Shown: positions 1-11,098, counted from the first letter of the stretch. The stretch is 64,000 bases of DNA from Aquabacter cavernae (GCF_003993795.1 NZ_RWKV01000008.1:992001-1056000), one strand, 5' to 3'. The notes: generated from the sequence alone by a model not told the origin. A program made the numbers and translations.

Positions 1-1179
1 CTCACCGGCCTCAACGAGGCCAAGGCCCGCGTCGCCTCTGAACGGCAGGAGGCGCAGGTGGCGCTGGTGGTCATTCCCATCGTCGGCCTGCTGCTGGCGC
101 TCGCCGCCGCCGTGAGCGTGACGGTGGGGCAGATCCAGCGGCCACTCGCCCGCCTGAAAACCTATATGACGGCGCTGGCCGCAAACAATCTGACGGTGGA
201 TGTCCCCTTCACCGGCCGTCGCGACGAGATCGGCGAGATGGCGAACGCCATCGCCGTGTTCCGCACGGCTCTCACCGACAAGGCGGCGGCGGATGCCCGC
301 CTCCAGGCCCAGGCCGCCGCCGAGCATGCGCGGCTGGAGCAATTGTCCGAGGCGGCACGCCGCTTCGAGGCGGATGCGCTGGGCATGATGCAGGCCGTGC
401 GCGGAGCAACGGAACGCATGGGCGAGGCCGCCAGCGCCATGTCCGTCGCCTCCGACGAGACCGAGAAGGACGCGGTGGTGGTGGCGGATGCCGCTGCCGC
501 CTCCGCCCGCGCGGTGGATTCCATCGCCGAGCACGCCACCCAGCTCTCGCAGGCGGCCAATGGCATCGGCGAGCGCATCCGCAGCACCAGCGAGATGGCG
601 GCCACGGCCCTGGACGAAACCCGCCAGACCGGCGACGCGGCGGACGGACTGGTGCGTGCGGTCTCGCAGATCGGCGCGGTCATCGACATGATCGGCGCCA
701 TTGCGGGCCAGACCAACCTGCTCGCCCTCAATGCCAGTATCGAGGCCGCCCGCGCCGGGGACATGGGCCGGGGCTTCGCGGTGGTGGCGCAGGAAGTGAA
801 GGCCCTCGCCCAGCAGACCGCCAACGCCACCGCCGAGGTGACGCAGCAGATCGAGGCCATCCAGCAGGCAAGCCGCGCCACCGCCCAGGCGGTGAACGGC
901 ATCGGCGCCACCATCGAGCGCATGACCGGCCTTGCGGCGGAAGTGGCCGCCGCCGCCCACCAGCAGGAAATGTCGGTGCGGGACATCGCCCACGGCATGA
1001 GCGAGGCGGCGGGCGGCTCGCAGACCGTGTCGCGGCGCATCGAAAGCGTGCGCTCCTCCGTGGTCTCGCAGGGCACGCATTTCGATCAGGTGCAGTCCTT
1101 GGCCGGGCAGCTCGACCAGCAGGCACGGACCCTGGGTGATTCCGTGGACCGCTTCCTGGTCTGCGTCCGCGCGGCCTAG
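1..1179 (+). CDS. Methyl-accepting chemotaxis protein, C-terminal part (5' truncated by window)
   Basis: The reading frame is open from the first base, so the gene begins before the window; about 392 residues are visible. A hydrophobic segment (about residues 20-42 of the visible part) is followed by a HAMP domain (around PLARLKTYMTALAANNLTV) and then the cytoplasmic signalling domain. The conserved hairpin tip is clear: GQTNLLALNASIEAARAG followed by RGFAVVAQEVKALA. The protein would sit in the inner membrane and pass ligand signals through CheW/CheA to the flagellar motor or another output. The ligand-binding part lies outside the window, so the ligand cannot be inferred. No chemotaxis genes lie beside it here, which suits an orphan receptor. 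Confidence 0.95.
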   Translation, partial: LTGLNEAKARVASERQEAQVALVVIPIVGLLLALAAAVSVTVGQIQRPLARLKTYMTALAANNLTVDVPFTGRRDEIGEMANAIAVFRTALTDKAAADARLQAQAAAEHARLEQLSEAARRFEADALGMMQAVRGATERMGEAASAMSVASDETEKDAVVVADAAAASARAVDSIAEHATQLSQAANGIGERIRSTSEMAATALDETRQTGDAADGLVRAVSQIGAVIDMIGAIAGQTNLLALNASIEAARAGDMGRGFAVVAQEVKALAQQTANATAEVTQQIEAIQQASRATAQAVNGIGATIERMTGLAAEVAAAAHQQEMSVRDIAHGMSEAAGGSQTVSRRIESVRSSVVSQGTHFDQVQSLAGQLDQQARTLGDSVDRFLVCVRAA

Positions 1180-1264
1180 GTCGGCGCGAGTGGCGGGGCG
1201 CATCGCCCACCTCGGGCTTGGCCGAATGCCTTGAAGCCGTCGCAATTGGAGGCTTTTAAGCCAC

Positions 1265-1412
1265 CATCGAGATCGTGCGCCGGGCCAGGAAGATCCCCTT
1301 GGGCCCGTAATTCCCGGCGACGACGTCGCGACGAGCGGTCCCCATCCGGGGATCCGTCATGACCGGTCAGAAAGGTCATGCGCCCCGTCCGGTTTAACCG
1401 GGCGGGGCGTTT
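1265..1412 (+). ncRNA. Candidate structured small RNA with its own promoter and terminator
   Basis: The gap between the chemotaxis receptor and the convergent lectin gene looks like a compact RNA gene. A TTGAAG hexamer (1231-1236) and a weak TTTAAG hexamer (1255-1260) could be -35 and -10 boxes 18 bp apart. Three hairpins follow: GGGCC...GGGCCC near 1281-1308, a GGTCCCC/GGGGATC hairpin near 1338-1354, and ATGACC/GGTCAT near 1359-1379. The last element is a GC-rich hairpin (CCCCG/CGGGG arms, 1383-1407) followed by a short T-rich tail. I could not match it to tmRNA, SRP RNA or 6S RNA by eye. The call rests on structure and position only. Confidence 0.35.
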
Positions 1413-1431
1413 CGCGTTTCAGGGGGCCGTG

Positions 1432-1839
1432 TCAGCGGGGCACGTAGCAGTCGCAGCTCGACTGGCCGGGCGCGAAGGTGCGCCAGTTGCCGTCCCAGAG
1501 ATTGCGCCCGCCGCAGGCATGAGAGCACTTCCCGGGCGCATCCCAATTGCCCCAGATCGGCCCGGCCACCACCTGCTCGATACGGTAAGACCAATTGCCG
1601 CCATTGCCGCTCGGCCACCGGCGGAAGTCGCAGCTGCAGACCGATTCCATGCCGGGGACGACGGTCTTCCAACGGCCGGTCCAGACGCCGCGTTCGCAGA
1701 CGCGCGGGCATTTGGCCTGGGCATCCCAGTCGTTCCAGATGGGGCCGGCGGGGACATCCCCGGCGAACGCGCTCTGGGTCATCATGCCCGTGAGAAGAAA
1801 AGCAGCGGCAAGAATGCCGGCCAGGAACCGCACCATCAT
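1432..1839 (-). CDS. Secreted two-repeat MVL-type mannan-binding lectin
   Basis: The 135-residue product begins with a signal peptide ending near SAFA|GDV, so it is probably periplasmic or secreted. The mature part holds two copies of a repeat starting AGPIWNDWDAQ and AGPIWGNWDAP, each running on to a TG.W or DGNWRT motif. This is the pattern of the Microcystis MVL oligomannose-binding lectin family (repeat start AGPLWSN.EAQ). Unlike classical MVL, each repeat here carries several cysteines (CPRVC, CSC, CSHAC, CDC), suggesting disulfide stabilisation outside the cytoplasm. The start at 1839 has a GAGGGGG site 4-5 bases upstream; a second ATG follows at once (1836). It stands alone between convergent and non-coding DNA. 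Sugar specificity is inferred from the family only. Confidence 0.8.
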   Translation of the reverse strand: MMVRFLAGILAAAFLLTGMMTQSAFAGDVPAGPIWNDWDAQAKCPRVCERGVWTGRWKTVVPGMESVCSCDFRRWPSGNGGNWSYRIEQVVAGPIWGNWDAPGKCSHACGGRNLWDGNWRTFAPGQSSCDCYVPR

Positions 1840-1900
1840 CCGTCCCCCTCGTTCGAGGCCTTGGGGCAGCCGCGCCCGGCTGCAAGGCGACATCTCCGGC

Positions 1901-2028
1901 TCTAGAGTGCGATCGCCTCACCTCGATGCACGTCGGTGCATCGAGGTGAGGCGTGAATCGCTCTCTATCAATGATTTAGAGACTGTTTCACCAATCCGGT
2001 TGATTCAACCGGATTGGATCAGGCTCTA
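1901..2028. repeat. Bipartite palindromic intergenic repeat, copy 1
   Basis: Two palindromes sit side by side in non-coding DNA. The first has an exact 18-bp stem (1914-1931 with 1936-1953) around a GTCG loop, extended by GCGAT/ATCGC flanks. The second is an odd palindrome, CCAATCCGGTTGA and its complement around one T (1991-2017), framed by TAGAG (1977-1981) and CTCTA (2024-2028). The element opens with CTAGAGTGCGAT. A related two-part element lies near 3.7 kb. No transposase is associated, so it resembles a REP- or MITE-like dispersed repeat. Confidence 0.6.
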
Positions 2029-2125
2029 ACAGGAACCGGCGGTTCGCGTTACGACCCGAGGGGGGAACAGGCGCAGCGATCCACAGGGATCCGCGCACAT
2101 TCGACATGATATGTCTGGAAGGGAA

Positions 2126-2202
2126 TGGCGCGAGTGACGGGGCTCGAACCCGCGACCTCCGGCGTGACAGGCCGGCGCTCTGACCAACTGAGCTACACCC
2201 GC
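2126..2202 (-). tRNA. tRNA-Asp (anticodon GTC)
   Basis: Read on the minus strand, the 77-nt sequence folds as a cloverleaf: acceptor arm GCGGGTG/CACTCGC, D arm GCTC...GAGC, anticodon stem CCGGC/GCCGG with loop CTGTCAC, and TTCGAGC in the T loop. The 3' CCA is encoded. The anticodon GTC reads Asp codons. Confidence 0.97.
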
Positions 2203-2358
2203 AATCGGCGTCGCCGTAGGGCGCCGCGTCGAGAAGCCGGTTGATAAGACCCCGGACTGATCAAGTCAAGCGACCCGAACGCGGATTGCAGGCCCCTGTG
2301 CAAAACTCGCCGGGACGCGGCGAACCAGGCATGTCCGATCATAAGGGGGGAGAAGGAA

Positions 2359-2434
2359 TGGTGGGCGGTGACGGGCTCGAACCGCCGACCCTCTCGGTGT
2401 AAACGAGATGCTCTACCAACTGAGCTAACCGCCC
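2359..2434 (-). tRNA. tRNA-Val (anticodon TAC)
   Basis: The 76-nt minus-strand cloverleaf has acceptor arm GGGCGGT/ACCGCCC, anticodon stem TCTCG/CGAGA with loop TTTACAC, T loop TTCGAGC and an encoded CCA. Anticodon TAC reads GTA Val codons. It lies about 155 bp from tRNA-Asp on the same strand, so the two may share a transcript. Confidence 0.97.
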
Positions 2435-2551
2435 GGCCCCGGTGACGCCATGCGCCTTGCTGTGCGGCATGCGCCGCGAACCGGGTGTGCCCGCATATAG
2501 GCCAGGGCGCGCTGCGCGTAAACAACGCGCCCGCGCCCCGGCATGGACCGC

Positions 2552-3574
2552 TCAGCCCTCCAGGCGGCGCAGCACGGTCTCATGCAGGGCTGAAAGATCG
2601 CGCGCAAACAGGCGGATGCCTTCCGCGAGCTTCTCCGTGGCCATGGGATCCTCGTTCATCACCCAGCGGAACAGAGGCTCATCCAGCGGGCGCGTGACGT
2701 CGAATCTCTCCGCGGTCTCGCCCACGAGGCCATGGGCCACCAGATCGGCCGGGCCGATCAGGGCGGTGGAGGGCGCGGTTTCCGGCGACAGCACACGCTC
2801 CAGGGCCCCCTCGTCCTTGGACAGGGCATCCAGCAGCGCAGGGGCGATGGTGAGCCGGTCGCAGCCCGCCAGGGCCTCGATCTCTCCCGTGTTGCGGAAC
2901 GAGGCGGCCATGACGATGGTGGCGATGCCACGGCTCTTGTAATAGCCGTAGATCTCCCGCACCGAGCGCACTCCGGGATCCTCCTCGGCCGTGAAGTCCC
3001 GGCCCGCCGCCTTCTTGTGCCAGTCCAGGATGCGGCCGACGAAGGGCGAGATGAGGAAGGCCTTCGCATCCGCGCAGGCGACTGCCTGGGCGCGATTGAA
3101 GAGCAGCGTCATGTTGCAGTCGATTCCCTCCGCCTGGAGGATCTCGGCCGCCCGGATGCCCTCCCAGGTGGAGGCGAGCTTGATGAGGATGCGCTCGCGC
3201 CCGACGCCGCGCGCCGCATAGGCCGCGATGATCTCGCGGGCCTTGGCGACGGACGCCGCCGTATTGAAGGACAGGGAGGCATCCACCTCCGTGGAGACGC
3301 GGCCCGGCACGAGGCGCGACAGCTCATAGCCCACAGAAATGGCGAGCCGGTCCGCAACGGCGCCGGCCACCGCCGCGCGGTCACCGGCCTGCGCCCGGCC
3401 CCAGGCCACCGCCTCCTCCATGGCCGGTGCGAAGGCGGGCGTATCCAGCGCCTTCAGCACGATGGTGGGATTGGTGGTGCAATCGATGGGGCGGAAGCGG
3501 GCCACCGCCTCCATGTCGCCGGTATCGGCCACCACCACCGTCATCTGCCGCAATTGATCGAGTTTCGAGGCCAC
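2552..3574 (-). CDS. tal: Transaldolase
   Basis: The 340-residue cytosolic enzyme moves a dihydroxyacetone unit between sedoheptulose-7-phosphate and glyceraldehyde-3-phosphate in the non-oxidative pentose phosphate pathway. The N-terminal motif around DCTTNPTIV and the active-site lysine in ILIKLASTWEGI (Lys132, same number as E. coli TalB) are intact, as is the late RNTGEI segment. Its length fits the TalB-like subfamily. The start is GTG, with AGAGGAAG 8 bases upstream. It stands alone, upstream of the tRNA-Val/Asp pair on the same strand. Confidence 0.95.
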   Translation of the reverse strand: MASKLDQLRQMTVVVADTGDMEAVARFRPIDCTTNPTIVLKALDTPAFAPAMEEAVAWGRAQAGDRAAVAGAVADRLAISVGYELSRLVPGRVSTEVDASLSFNTAASVAKAREIIAAYAARGVGRERILIKLASTWEGIRAAEILQAEGIDCNMTLLFNRAQAVACADAKAFLISPFVGRILDWHKKAAGRDFTAEEDPGVRSVREIYGYYKSRGIATIVMAASFRNTGEIEALAGCDRLTIAPALLDALSKDEGALERVLSPETAPSTALIGPADLVAHGLVGETAERFDVTRPLDEPLFRWVMNEDPMATEKLAEGIRLFARDLSALHETVLRRLEG

Positions 3575-3643
3575 CTGCCCGCTTCCTCTCCCGTTGGACG
3601 CGCCTCGCGGGGAAACAACCCCATCGGCCGCGCACCATTGCCT

Positions 3644-3766
3644 GGAGTGCGATGGATCCGGATGGAAACGCAGATGCGGTTCGCTCCGATCGCTGCTCGC
3701 GCTCTCTCAAGGGGGCCGAGACTGATTCACCGGGAGGCTCAATGCAACCCGGCCGGATCAGCTCTC
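3644..3766. repeat. Bipartite palindromic intergenic repeat, copy 2 (degenerate)
   Basis: This stretch shares the framework of the element at 1901-2028. It starts GGAGTGCGAT, passes through ATCGCT and a CGCTCTCT run, then GAGACTGATTCACC, and ends GGATCAGCTCT; copy 1 has GAGACTGTTTCACC and GGATCAGGCTCT at the matching places. The internal palindromes are weaker than in copy 1. It lies just upstream of transaldolase. Confidence 0.5.
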
Positions 3767-3792
3767 AGAGCGGCCGGGCGGAATCTCGCCTG

Positions 3793-4138
3793 AGGCCGCC
3801 TCCGCCACCCTGGCGCATGGCATAGCATGTTCGCGGTGACGAAAGCGCGGCACAGGGCGCGGAGGACTACGGGAGTGGTTTGGGCGGGACGCTTGCGAAG
3901 CCGGCTGTCCCACCGACCCCGATGGAAGCGGTTCCCGGGCGGATCACAGCACGCCGGCGGGGAGCGCCATCATGGGCGCCGGGTCTATGGCTAAGAGGTC
4001 TTCAGGCATCCGGCGGCCGTACGGGGCACTGCGGAGCCTCTGAAGAAGGCGGGCGTGGGCCGGTTTCGACCCCGCCGCGCCGGAACCCCGGGGGCGCTTC
4101 CGGCCGAATGGGCCGGGCGCCGCTCCGGGGATTGAGGG
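3793..4138. other. Intergenic stretch with no supported gene
   Basis: About 350 bases between the transaldolase upstream region and hupB. A GC-rich frame of 89 codons exists at 3880-4149 on the plus strand, but it lacks a ribosome-binding site, overlaps the hupB 3' end and has a composition typical of spurious frames. I see no clear terminator with a T tract and no tRNA. Confidence 0.5.
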
Positions 4139-4417
4139 TCAGTCGTTGACGGCTTCCTTCAGGCCCTTACCGGGCGTGAACTTCGGCGCCTTGGACGCGC
4201 TGATCTTCACCGGCTTGCCGGTGCGCGGGTTGCGGCCTTCACGGGCAGCGCGGGTCACCACGGAGAAGGAGCCGAAGCCGATCAGCTTCACTTCTTCGCC
4301 CTTCTTGAGGGCCTGGGTGATGATCTCGAACGTCGCGTCCACCGCGGCCTGTGCAGCCGCCTTGGTGAGCTTCGCCTCGTCGGCCACCGCGGCGATCAGT
4401 TCGTTCTTGGTGGTCAT
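4139..4417 (-). CDS. hupB: Nucleoid-associated protein HU
   Basis: A 92-residue HU-family DNA-binding protein that compacts and bends chromosomal DNA without strong sequence preference. The family core is intact: N-terminal helices (TKNELIAAVADEA), GFGSFSVVTRAAREGRNPRTG forming the DNA-embracing arm, and APKFTPGKGLK near the C-terminus. The start at 4417 has AAGGAAGGAAC upstream. The lon-hupB order on one strand is common in proteobacteria; here a strong terminator separates the two, so hupB probably has its own promoter in the relatively AT-rich 4441-4560 stretch. Confidence 0.96.
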   Translation of the reverse strand: MTTKNELIAAVADEAKLTKAAAQAAVDATFEIITQALKKGEEVKLIGFGSFSVVTRAAREGRNPRTGKPVKISASKAPKFTPGKGLKEAVND

Positions 4418-4569
4418 GTGACCGTTCCTTCCTTCGTTGTCTGAGAATCGTGAAAGGCATTGCCTCAAACGATCGGCGGGAAAATTTACGGAAAATGCGG
4501 CTTTTGCAAGCGCGATCCGCTTCAAACCCGCATAAATGCACGATTTCCAGACCTGTTGGTCCACACATG

Positions 4570-4599
4570 AAAAAGGCGGCGCAAAAACTGCGCCGCCTC
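4570..4599 (-). terminator. Rho-independent terminator of lon
   Basis: On the minus strand GGCGGCGCA pairs with TGCGCCGCC (4575-4583 and 4589-4597) around a short T-rich loop and is followed by TTTTTC. It starts about 28 bases after the lon stop codon. Confidence 0.88.
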
Positions 4600-4625
4600 A
4601 GATTGCCGTAAGTTATTGAAATAAC

Positions 4626-7043
<2,418 letters not shown>

Positions 7044-7194
7044 GACCCAATCCTTTCATAGGGCACCGGCGCGCGGGCGCATTGGCCCGCCGGGACGGCG
7101 CAGCCGGAACGGGAACGGCTTTTCAATGCTGATGCGGCTGTGAGACCGCGAGAGGCACGAGGTCCGAGCCCGGAGACCGGATTCTTCAAATCAT

Positions 7195-7223
7195 AGATGG
7201 AAAGCCTGAAGCTGGCTTTCAAG
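7195..7223 (-). promoter_or_regulatory. Sigma-32 (RpoH) heat-shock-type promoter of lon
   Basis: Minus strand: CTTGAAA (7217-7223), a 14-bp spacer, then TTCCATCT (7195-7202). The E. coli sigma-32 consensus is CTTGAAA, 11-16 bp, CCCCATNT, so the -35 box is perfect and the -10 box matches at six of eight positions. Transcription would start near 7188, giving a leader of about 145 nt before the lon ATG. The upstream helicase gene at 52 kb has a promoter of the same design and spacing. Confidence 0.75.
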
Positions 7224-7343
7224 GTGCGCCGCAGCGCGTGGGTGGGGACGATCTCCCTCCCCTGCCCGCGGCCCATTGTCCGCGGCGCGCGCCCGCATCC
7301 CGCCCGGGCCCGGAGGCCGCGGCGGGAGCGGGGGCGCATGCCG

Positions 7344-8612
7344 TCACGCACTGGCGCCGGCATCGCCGACACGGTCGGCATAGATGTAGAGGGGGCGGGC
7401 ATTCTGCTCGACCACTTCCTTGCTGATGACCACCTCCTCGACCCCTTCGAGGCCGGGAAGATCGAACATGGTGTCCAGCAGGATGCCTTCCATGATGGAG
7501 CGCAGGCCGCGCGCGCCGGTCTTGCGCTCGATCGCCTTGCGGGCGATGGCGCCGAGCGCTTCCTCGTGGATGGTGAGATCCACGTTCTCCATCTCGAACA
7601 GGCGCTGATACTGCTTCACCAGCGCGTTCTTGGGCTCGGCCAGGATCTGCTTCAGGGCAGCCTCATCCAGATCCCCCAGCGTCGCCAGAACCGGCAGACG
7701 GCCGATGAACTCGGGAATGAGGCCGTACTTCAGCAGGTCCTCGGGCTCCACCTCACGGAACACCTCGCCGGGACGGCGATCCTCGACGGACGCCACCTTG
7801 GCGGCGAAGCCGATGGAGGTGCCGCCCTTGCCGCGCGCCGCGATGATCTTGTCGAGGCCCGCGAAGGCGCCGCCACAGATGAACAGGATGTTGGTGGTGT
7901 CCACCTGCAGGAATTCCTGCTGGGGATGCTTCCGGCCGCCCTGAGGCGGAACGGAGGCCACCGTGCCTTCCATGATCTTCAGCAGGGCCTGCTGCACGCC
8001 CTCGCCCGACACGTCGCGGGTGATCGAGGGGTTGTCGGACTTGCGGCTGATCTTGTCGATTTCGTCGATATAGACGATGCCGCGCTGGGCCCGCTCCACG
8101 TTGTAGTCAGCCGCCTGCAGGAGCTTGAGGATGATGTTTTCCACATCCTCGCCCACATAGCCCGCCTCGGTGAGCGTGGTGGCGTCCGCCATGGTGAAGG
8201 GCACGTCCAGGATGCGCGCCAGCGTCTGGGCCAGCAACGTCTTGCCGGAGCCGGTGGGGCCGATCAGCATGATGTTGGACTTGGCCAGCTCGACGTCGCC
8301 GTGCTTCGTGGCGTGGTTCAGCCGCTTATAGTGGTTGTGCACCGCCACTGAGAGGACCTTCTTCGCGTGGTCCTGGCCGATGACATAGTCATCGAGAACC
8401 TTGCGAATCTCCTTCGGGGTGGGAATGCCGTCCCGCGACTTCACCAGCGAGGACTTGGATTCCTCGCGGATGATATCCATGCAGAGTTCGACGCACTCGT
8501 CGCAAATAAAGACCGTAGGTCCTGCGATGAGCTTGCGGACCTCATGCTGGCTTTTGCCGCAGAACGAGCAGTAAAGCGTATTCTTGCTATCGCTGCCGCC
8601 GGTCTTGCTCAT
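7344..8612 (-). CDS. clpX: ATP-dependent Clp protease ATPase subunit ClpX
   Basis: A 422-residue AAA+ unfoldase that recognises tagged or misfolded proteins and feeds them to ClpP. The N-terminal zinc-binding domain has its four cysteines (C15, C18, C37, C40: CSFC and CDEC). Walker A is [12 protein letters not shown], Walker B is IVYIDEIDK, and the pore and sensor regions follow the family. The start at 8612 (MSKTGG) is preferred over the ATG six bases earlier because GGAGG lies 9 bases before it. It lies downstream of clpP on the same strand, separated by a long gap with a hairpin. Confidence 0.97.
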   Translation of the reverse strand: MSKTGGSDSKNTLYCSFCGKSQHEVRKLIAGPTVFICDECVELCMDIIREESKSSLVKSRDGIPTPKEIRKVLDDYVIGQDHAKKVLSVAVHNHYKRLNHATKHGDVELAKSNIMLIGPTGSGKTLLAQTLARILDVPFTMADATTLTEAGYVGEDVENIILKLLQAADYNVERAQRGIVYIDEIDKISRKSDNPSITRDVSGEGVQQALLKIMEGTVASVPPQGGRKHPQQEFLQVDTTNILFICGGAFAGLDKIIAARGKGGTSIGFAAKVASVEDRRPGEVFREVEPEDLLKYGLIPEFIGRLPVLATLGDLDEAALKQILAEPKNALVKQYQRLFEMENVDLTIHEEALGAIARKAIERKTGARGLRSIMEGILLDTMFDLPGLEGVEEVVISKEVVEQNARPLYIYADRVGDAGASA

Positions 8613-8883
8613 CTTCATCTTCCTCCGGCTCCTGCCGCGGCCGCTATGGCCAGGACAAGGAGCCCAATGCAGGCGCCCTTGCGGAGGGACCGCTTCGGGA
8701 ACCCAGCCCGACCTTTCAGCCGGACTTAAACCAATCACCCTCCAGCACGCCGATCAAGGCATATGCACAGATTATGCCCATTCCAGCTTACCCGAGTCTC
8801 ACATCTTTGCCGCAGGCCATAGCCGCCAACGGCGCACGCGCCCGAGCCTCAAAGGGCCCATGGGACGAATACGCGGGCAGACG

Positions 8884-8909
8884 CCGCGCGGATTGAAACC
8901 TCCGCGCGG
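8884..8909 (-). terminator. Hairpin downstream of clpP, possible terminator or attenuator
   Basis: CCGCGCGGA (8884-8892) pairs with TCCGCGCGG (8901-8909) around TTGAAACC. It lies 127 bases after the clpP stop, in the 423-base gap before clpX. There is no T tract on the minus strand, so intrinsic termination is uncertain. Confidence 0.4.
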
Positions 8910-9035
8910 ACGCTTCTCGAAGCAGGAGCTTCCGATGGACGGGATAAGGCGCTAGCCGGCTCATAGGCCCATGCAAGCGCGATCTCGCACTGCACGCAAG
9001 TGGCTGGCGCAAATCCCGTCGTGCAAAACCGCCGA

Positions 9036-9668
9036 TCAGACCTTGGCGGCCTCTTCCGACGGGCGCTTGTCGATCACGGAATCGATCAGCCCGAATTCCT
9101 GCGCAGCCCCGGCGGTCATGAAATTGTCGCGCTCCAGGGCGTCCTCGATCTTCTCGATCGGCTGGCCCGTGTGCTTCACGTAAATTTCATTCAGACGCTT
9201 CTTCAGGCTCATGATTTCCTGAGCGTGAAGCATGATGTCGGTGACCTGGCCCTGGAATCCGCCGGACGGCTGATGGACCATGATTCGCGCGTTGGGAAGC
9301 GAGAAACGCAGGCCCTTCTCGCCGGCGGTCAGCAGCAGCGAGCCCATGGAGGCAGCCTGGCCGATGCACAGCGTGGAGACCGGCGGGCGGATGAACTGCA
9401 TGGTGTCATAGATGGCGAGGCCCGACGTCACCACTCCACCGGGGGAGTTGATGTACATCGAAATCTCTTTCTTGGGGTTTTCAGCCTCAAGGAAGAGAAG
9501 CTGGGCCACGGCCAGCGTGGACATGCCGTCCTCGACCGGCCCGGTCAGGAAGATGATGCGCTCCTTCAGGAGGCGCGAATAGATGTCGTACGCGCGCTCG
9601 CCCCGGTTGGTCTGTTCGACCACCATGGGAACGAGGTAATTCATGTAGGTATCGATCGGGTCGCGCAT
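9036..9668 (-). CDS. clpP: ATP-dependent Clp protease proteolytic subunit
   Basis: A 210-residue serine protease that forms the tetradecameric chamber working with ClpX (and ClpA). The catalytic serine sits in GQAASMGS (Ser107) and the histidine in MVHQPSGG (His132), followed by the conserved C-terminal region. SPGGVVTSG forms the oxyanion-hole loop. The order tig-clpP-clpX-lon on one strand is the classic arrangement, linking the chaperone and proteases. The C-terminal tail is slightly long ([12 protein letters not shown]). Confidence 0.98.
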   Translation of the reverse strand: MRDPIDTYMNYLVPMVVEQTNRGERAYDIYSRLLKERIIFLTGPVEDGMSTLAVAQLLFLEAENPKKEISMYINSPGGVVTSGLAIYDTMQFIRPPVSTLCIGQAASMGSLLLTAGEKGLRFSLPNARIMVHQPSGGFQGQVTDIMLHAQEIMSLKKRLNEIYVKHTGQPIEKIEDALERDNFMTAGAAQEFGLIDSVIDKRPSEEAAKV

Positions 9669-9676
9669 CTCTTGTC

Positions 9677-9698
9677 CTCGGCGCGTGGGCGCGCCGAG
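9677..9698 (-). terminator. Intercistronic hairpin between tig and clpP
   Basis: CTCGGCGCG (9677-9685) pairs with CGCGCCGAG (9690-9698) around a 4-base loop. It ends 9 bases before the clpP start and lacks a T tract, so it may act as an mRNA stabiliser or partial terminator and not as a full stop. Being next to the ribosome-binding site it could also affect clpP translation. Confidence 0.4.
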
Positions 9699-9745
9699 GC
9701 ACGCCGCACGCGATCATCGTAGTGAAGATGACGAGCGGCCTGGGA

Positions 9746-11098
9746 TCAGGCCGCCTTCTCCTCTTCCTCCTTGTAGAGCTCTTCGCGCGTCACCGACTGG
9801 TCGGTCACGTTCGCGAGCTCAAGGAGGAAATCGACGACCTTCTCTTCAAAGATCGGAGCACGAAGGGAGGCCATCGCCTGGGGGGTCCGGCGATAATAGT
9901 CCCAAACCTGCTGTTCTTGGCCAGGGAATTGACGCGCCCGCTCCACCACCGCGCGCGTCACTTCGTCGTCGCTGACCTGTATATTGTTGCGCTCCCCGAT
10001 CTCCGCAAGGACCAGCCCGAGGCGCACGCGGCGCTCGGCGATCTTCTGGTAGTCGGCGCGGGCGGCCTCTTCCGTGGTGCCCTCGTCCTCGAAGGTGCGG
10101 CTCTGGGCGGAGAGGTCCTGCTGCACCTGCTGCCACACGCCGTCGAACTCCTGGGACACCAGGGTCGGGGGCACGTCGAACTTGTGCATCTCGTCCAGGC
10201 CGTCCAGCAGCGCGCGCTTCACCTTCTGGCGGGCGGCGCCGTTATGCTCCTGGGCAATGCGGGCGCGTACCTGCTCCTTGAGCTTCTCCAGGCTCTCCTG
10301 GCCCAGAGTCTTGGCGAACTCGTCGTCCAGATTGAAGATGCCGGGGAATTCCACCAGCTTGGCCGTCACCTCGAAGGTGGCTTCCTTGCCGGCCAGTTCA
10401 CGCGCCGCATAGGCCTCCGGGAAGGTCACCTTCACGGTGCGCTGGTCACCGGCATACATGCCGGCGATCTGCTCCTCGAAGCCGGGGATGAAGCTGTTGG
10501 AGCCCACCACCACCTGGATGTCGTCGCCCTTGCCGCCGTCGAAGGCGACACCGTCGATATAGCCGACGAAATCGATGGTGATGCGGTCGCCATTCTCAGC
10601 ATAGCCGCCCTCGCGGGTCAGGAACGGGCGGTTCGCGTCAGCGAGACGGTTGAGGGTCTCGTCCACCTCGGCATCGGTGACTTCGAGCACCGGGCGGGTG
10701 ATGGAGATGTCCTTGAAATTGCCGAGCGCGATCTGCGGCAGCACTTCAAGCTCAACCGTATAGGTGAGGTCGGAGCCGCCCTCGATCACGCCGCGCACTT
10801 CCGCCTCGTCCTGGGGCAGCTCAACGCGGGGCTGGAGCGCAAGGCGAAGGCCGCGCTCCTCGACGATCTTGCCGTTGGCCTCGGTCACGGCCTGCTCGAT
10901 CACCTCGGCCATCACGGACTTGCCGTACATGCGCTTGAGATGGCCCATGGGGACCTTGCCGGGGCGGAAACCCTTGAGCTGCACGCGGTCCTTCAGCTCG
11001 TTCAGCCGGGTATTGGCCTTCGCGTCGAGATCGGCGGCCGGGAGGACCACGCGGTAAGCGTGCTTGAGGCCCTCGGTCTGGGTTTCAGTCACCTGCAT
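9746..11098 (-). CDS. tig: Trigger factor (ribosome-associated chaperone and prolyl isomerase)
   Basis: A 450-residue chaperone that binds ribosomes beside the peptide exit tunnel. The N-terminal domain carries the ribosome-binding signature (LKGFRPGKVPM, the GFRxGKxP motif). The middle FKBP-type domain starts near NGDRITIDFVGYIDG, and the long helical C-terminal arm ends in an acidic/lysine tail (YKEEEEKAA). Length is typical. It heads the tig-clpP-clpX series. Confidence 0.97.
   Translation of the reverse strand: MQVTETQTEGLKHAYRVVLPAADLDAKANTRLNELKDRVQLKGFRPGKVPMGHLKRMYGKSVMAEVIEQAVTEANGKIVEERGLRLALQPRVELPQDEAEVRGVIEGGSDLTYTVELEVLPQIALGNFKDISITRPVLEVTDAEVDETLNRLADANRPFLTREGGYAENGDRITIDFVGYIDGVAFDGGKGDDIQVVVGSNSFIPGFEEQIAGMYAGDQRTVKVTFPEAYAARELAGKEATFEVTAKLVEFPGIFNLDDEFAKTLGQESLEKLKEQVRARIAQEHNGAARQKVKRALLDGLDEMHKFDVPPTLVSQEFDGVWQQVQQDLSAQSRTFEDEGTTEEAARADYQKIAERRVRLGLVLAEIGERNNIQVSDDEVTRAVVERARQFPGQEQQVWDYYRRTPQAMASLRAPIFEEKVVDFLLELANVTDQSVTREELYKEEEEKAA

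Noticed and set aside
1256-1360. 34-residue minus-strand frame (MTDPRMG...) inside the candidate RNA
   Set aside because: No ribosome-binding site and a stop codon directly upstream; the RNA reading explains the hairpins better.
3880-4149. 89-codon frame upstream of hupB
   Set aside because: Overlaps the hupB end, no ribosome-binding site, no family resemblance.
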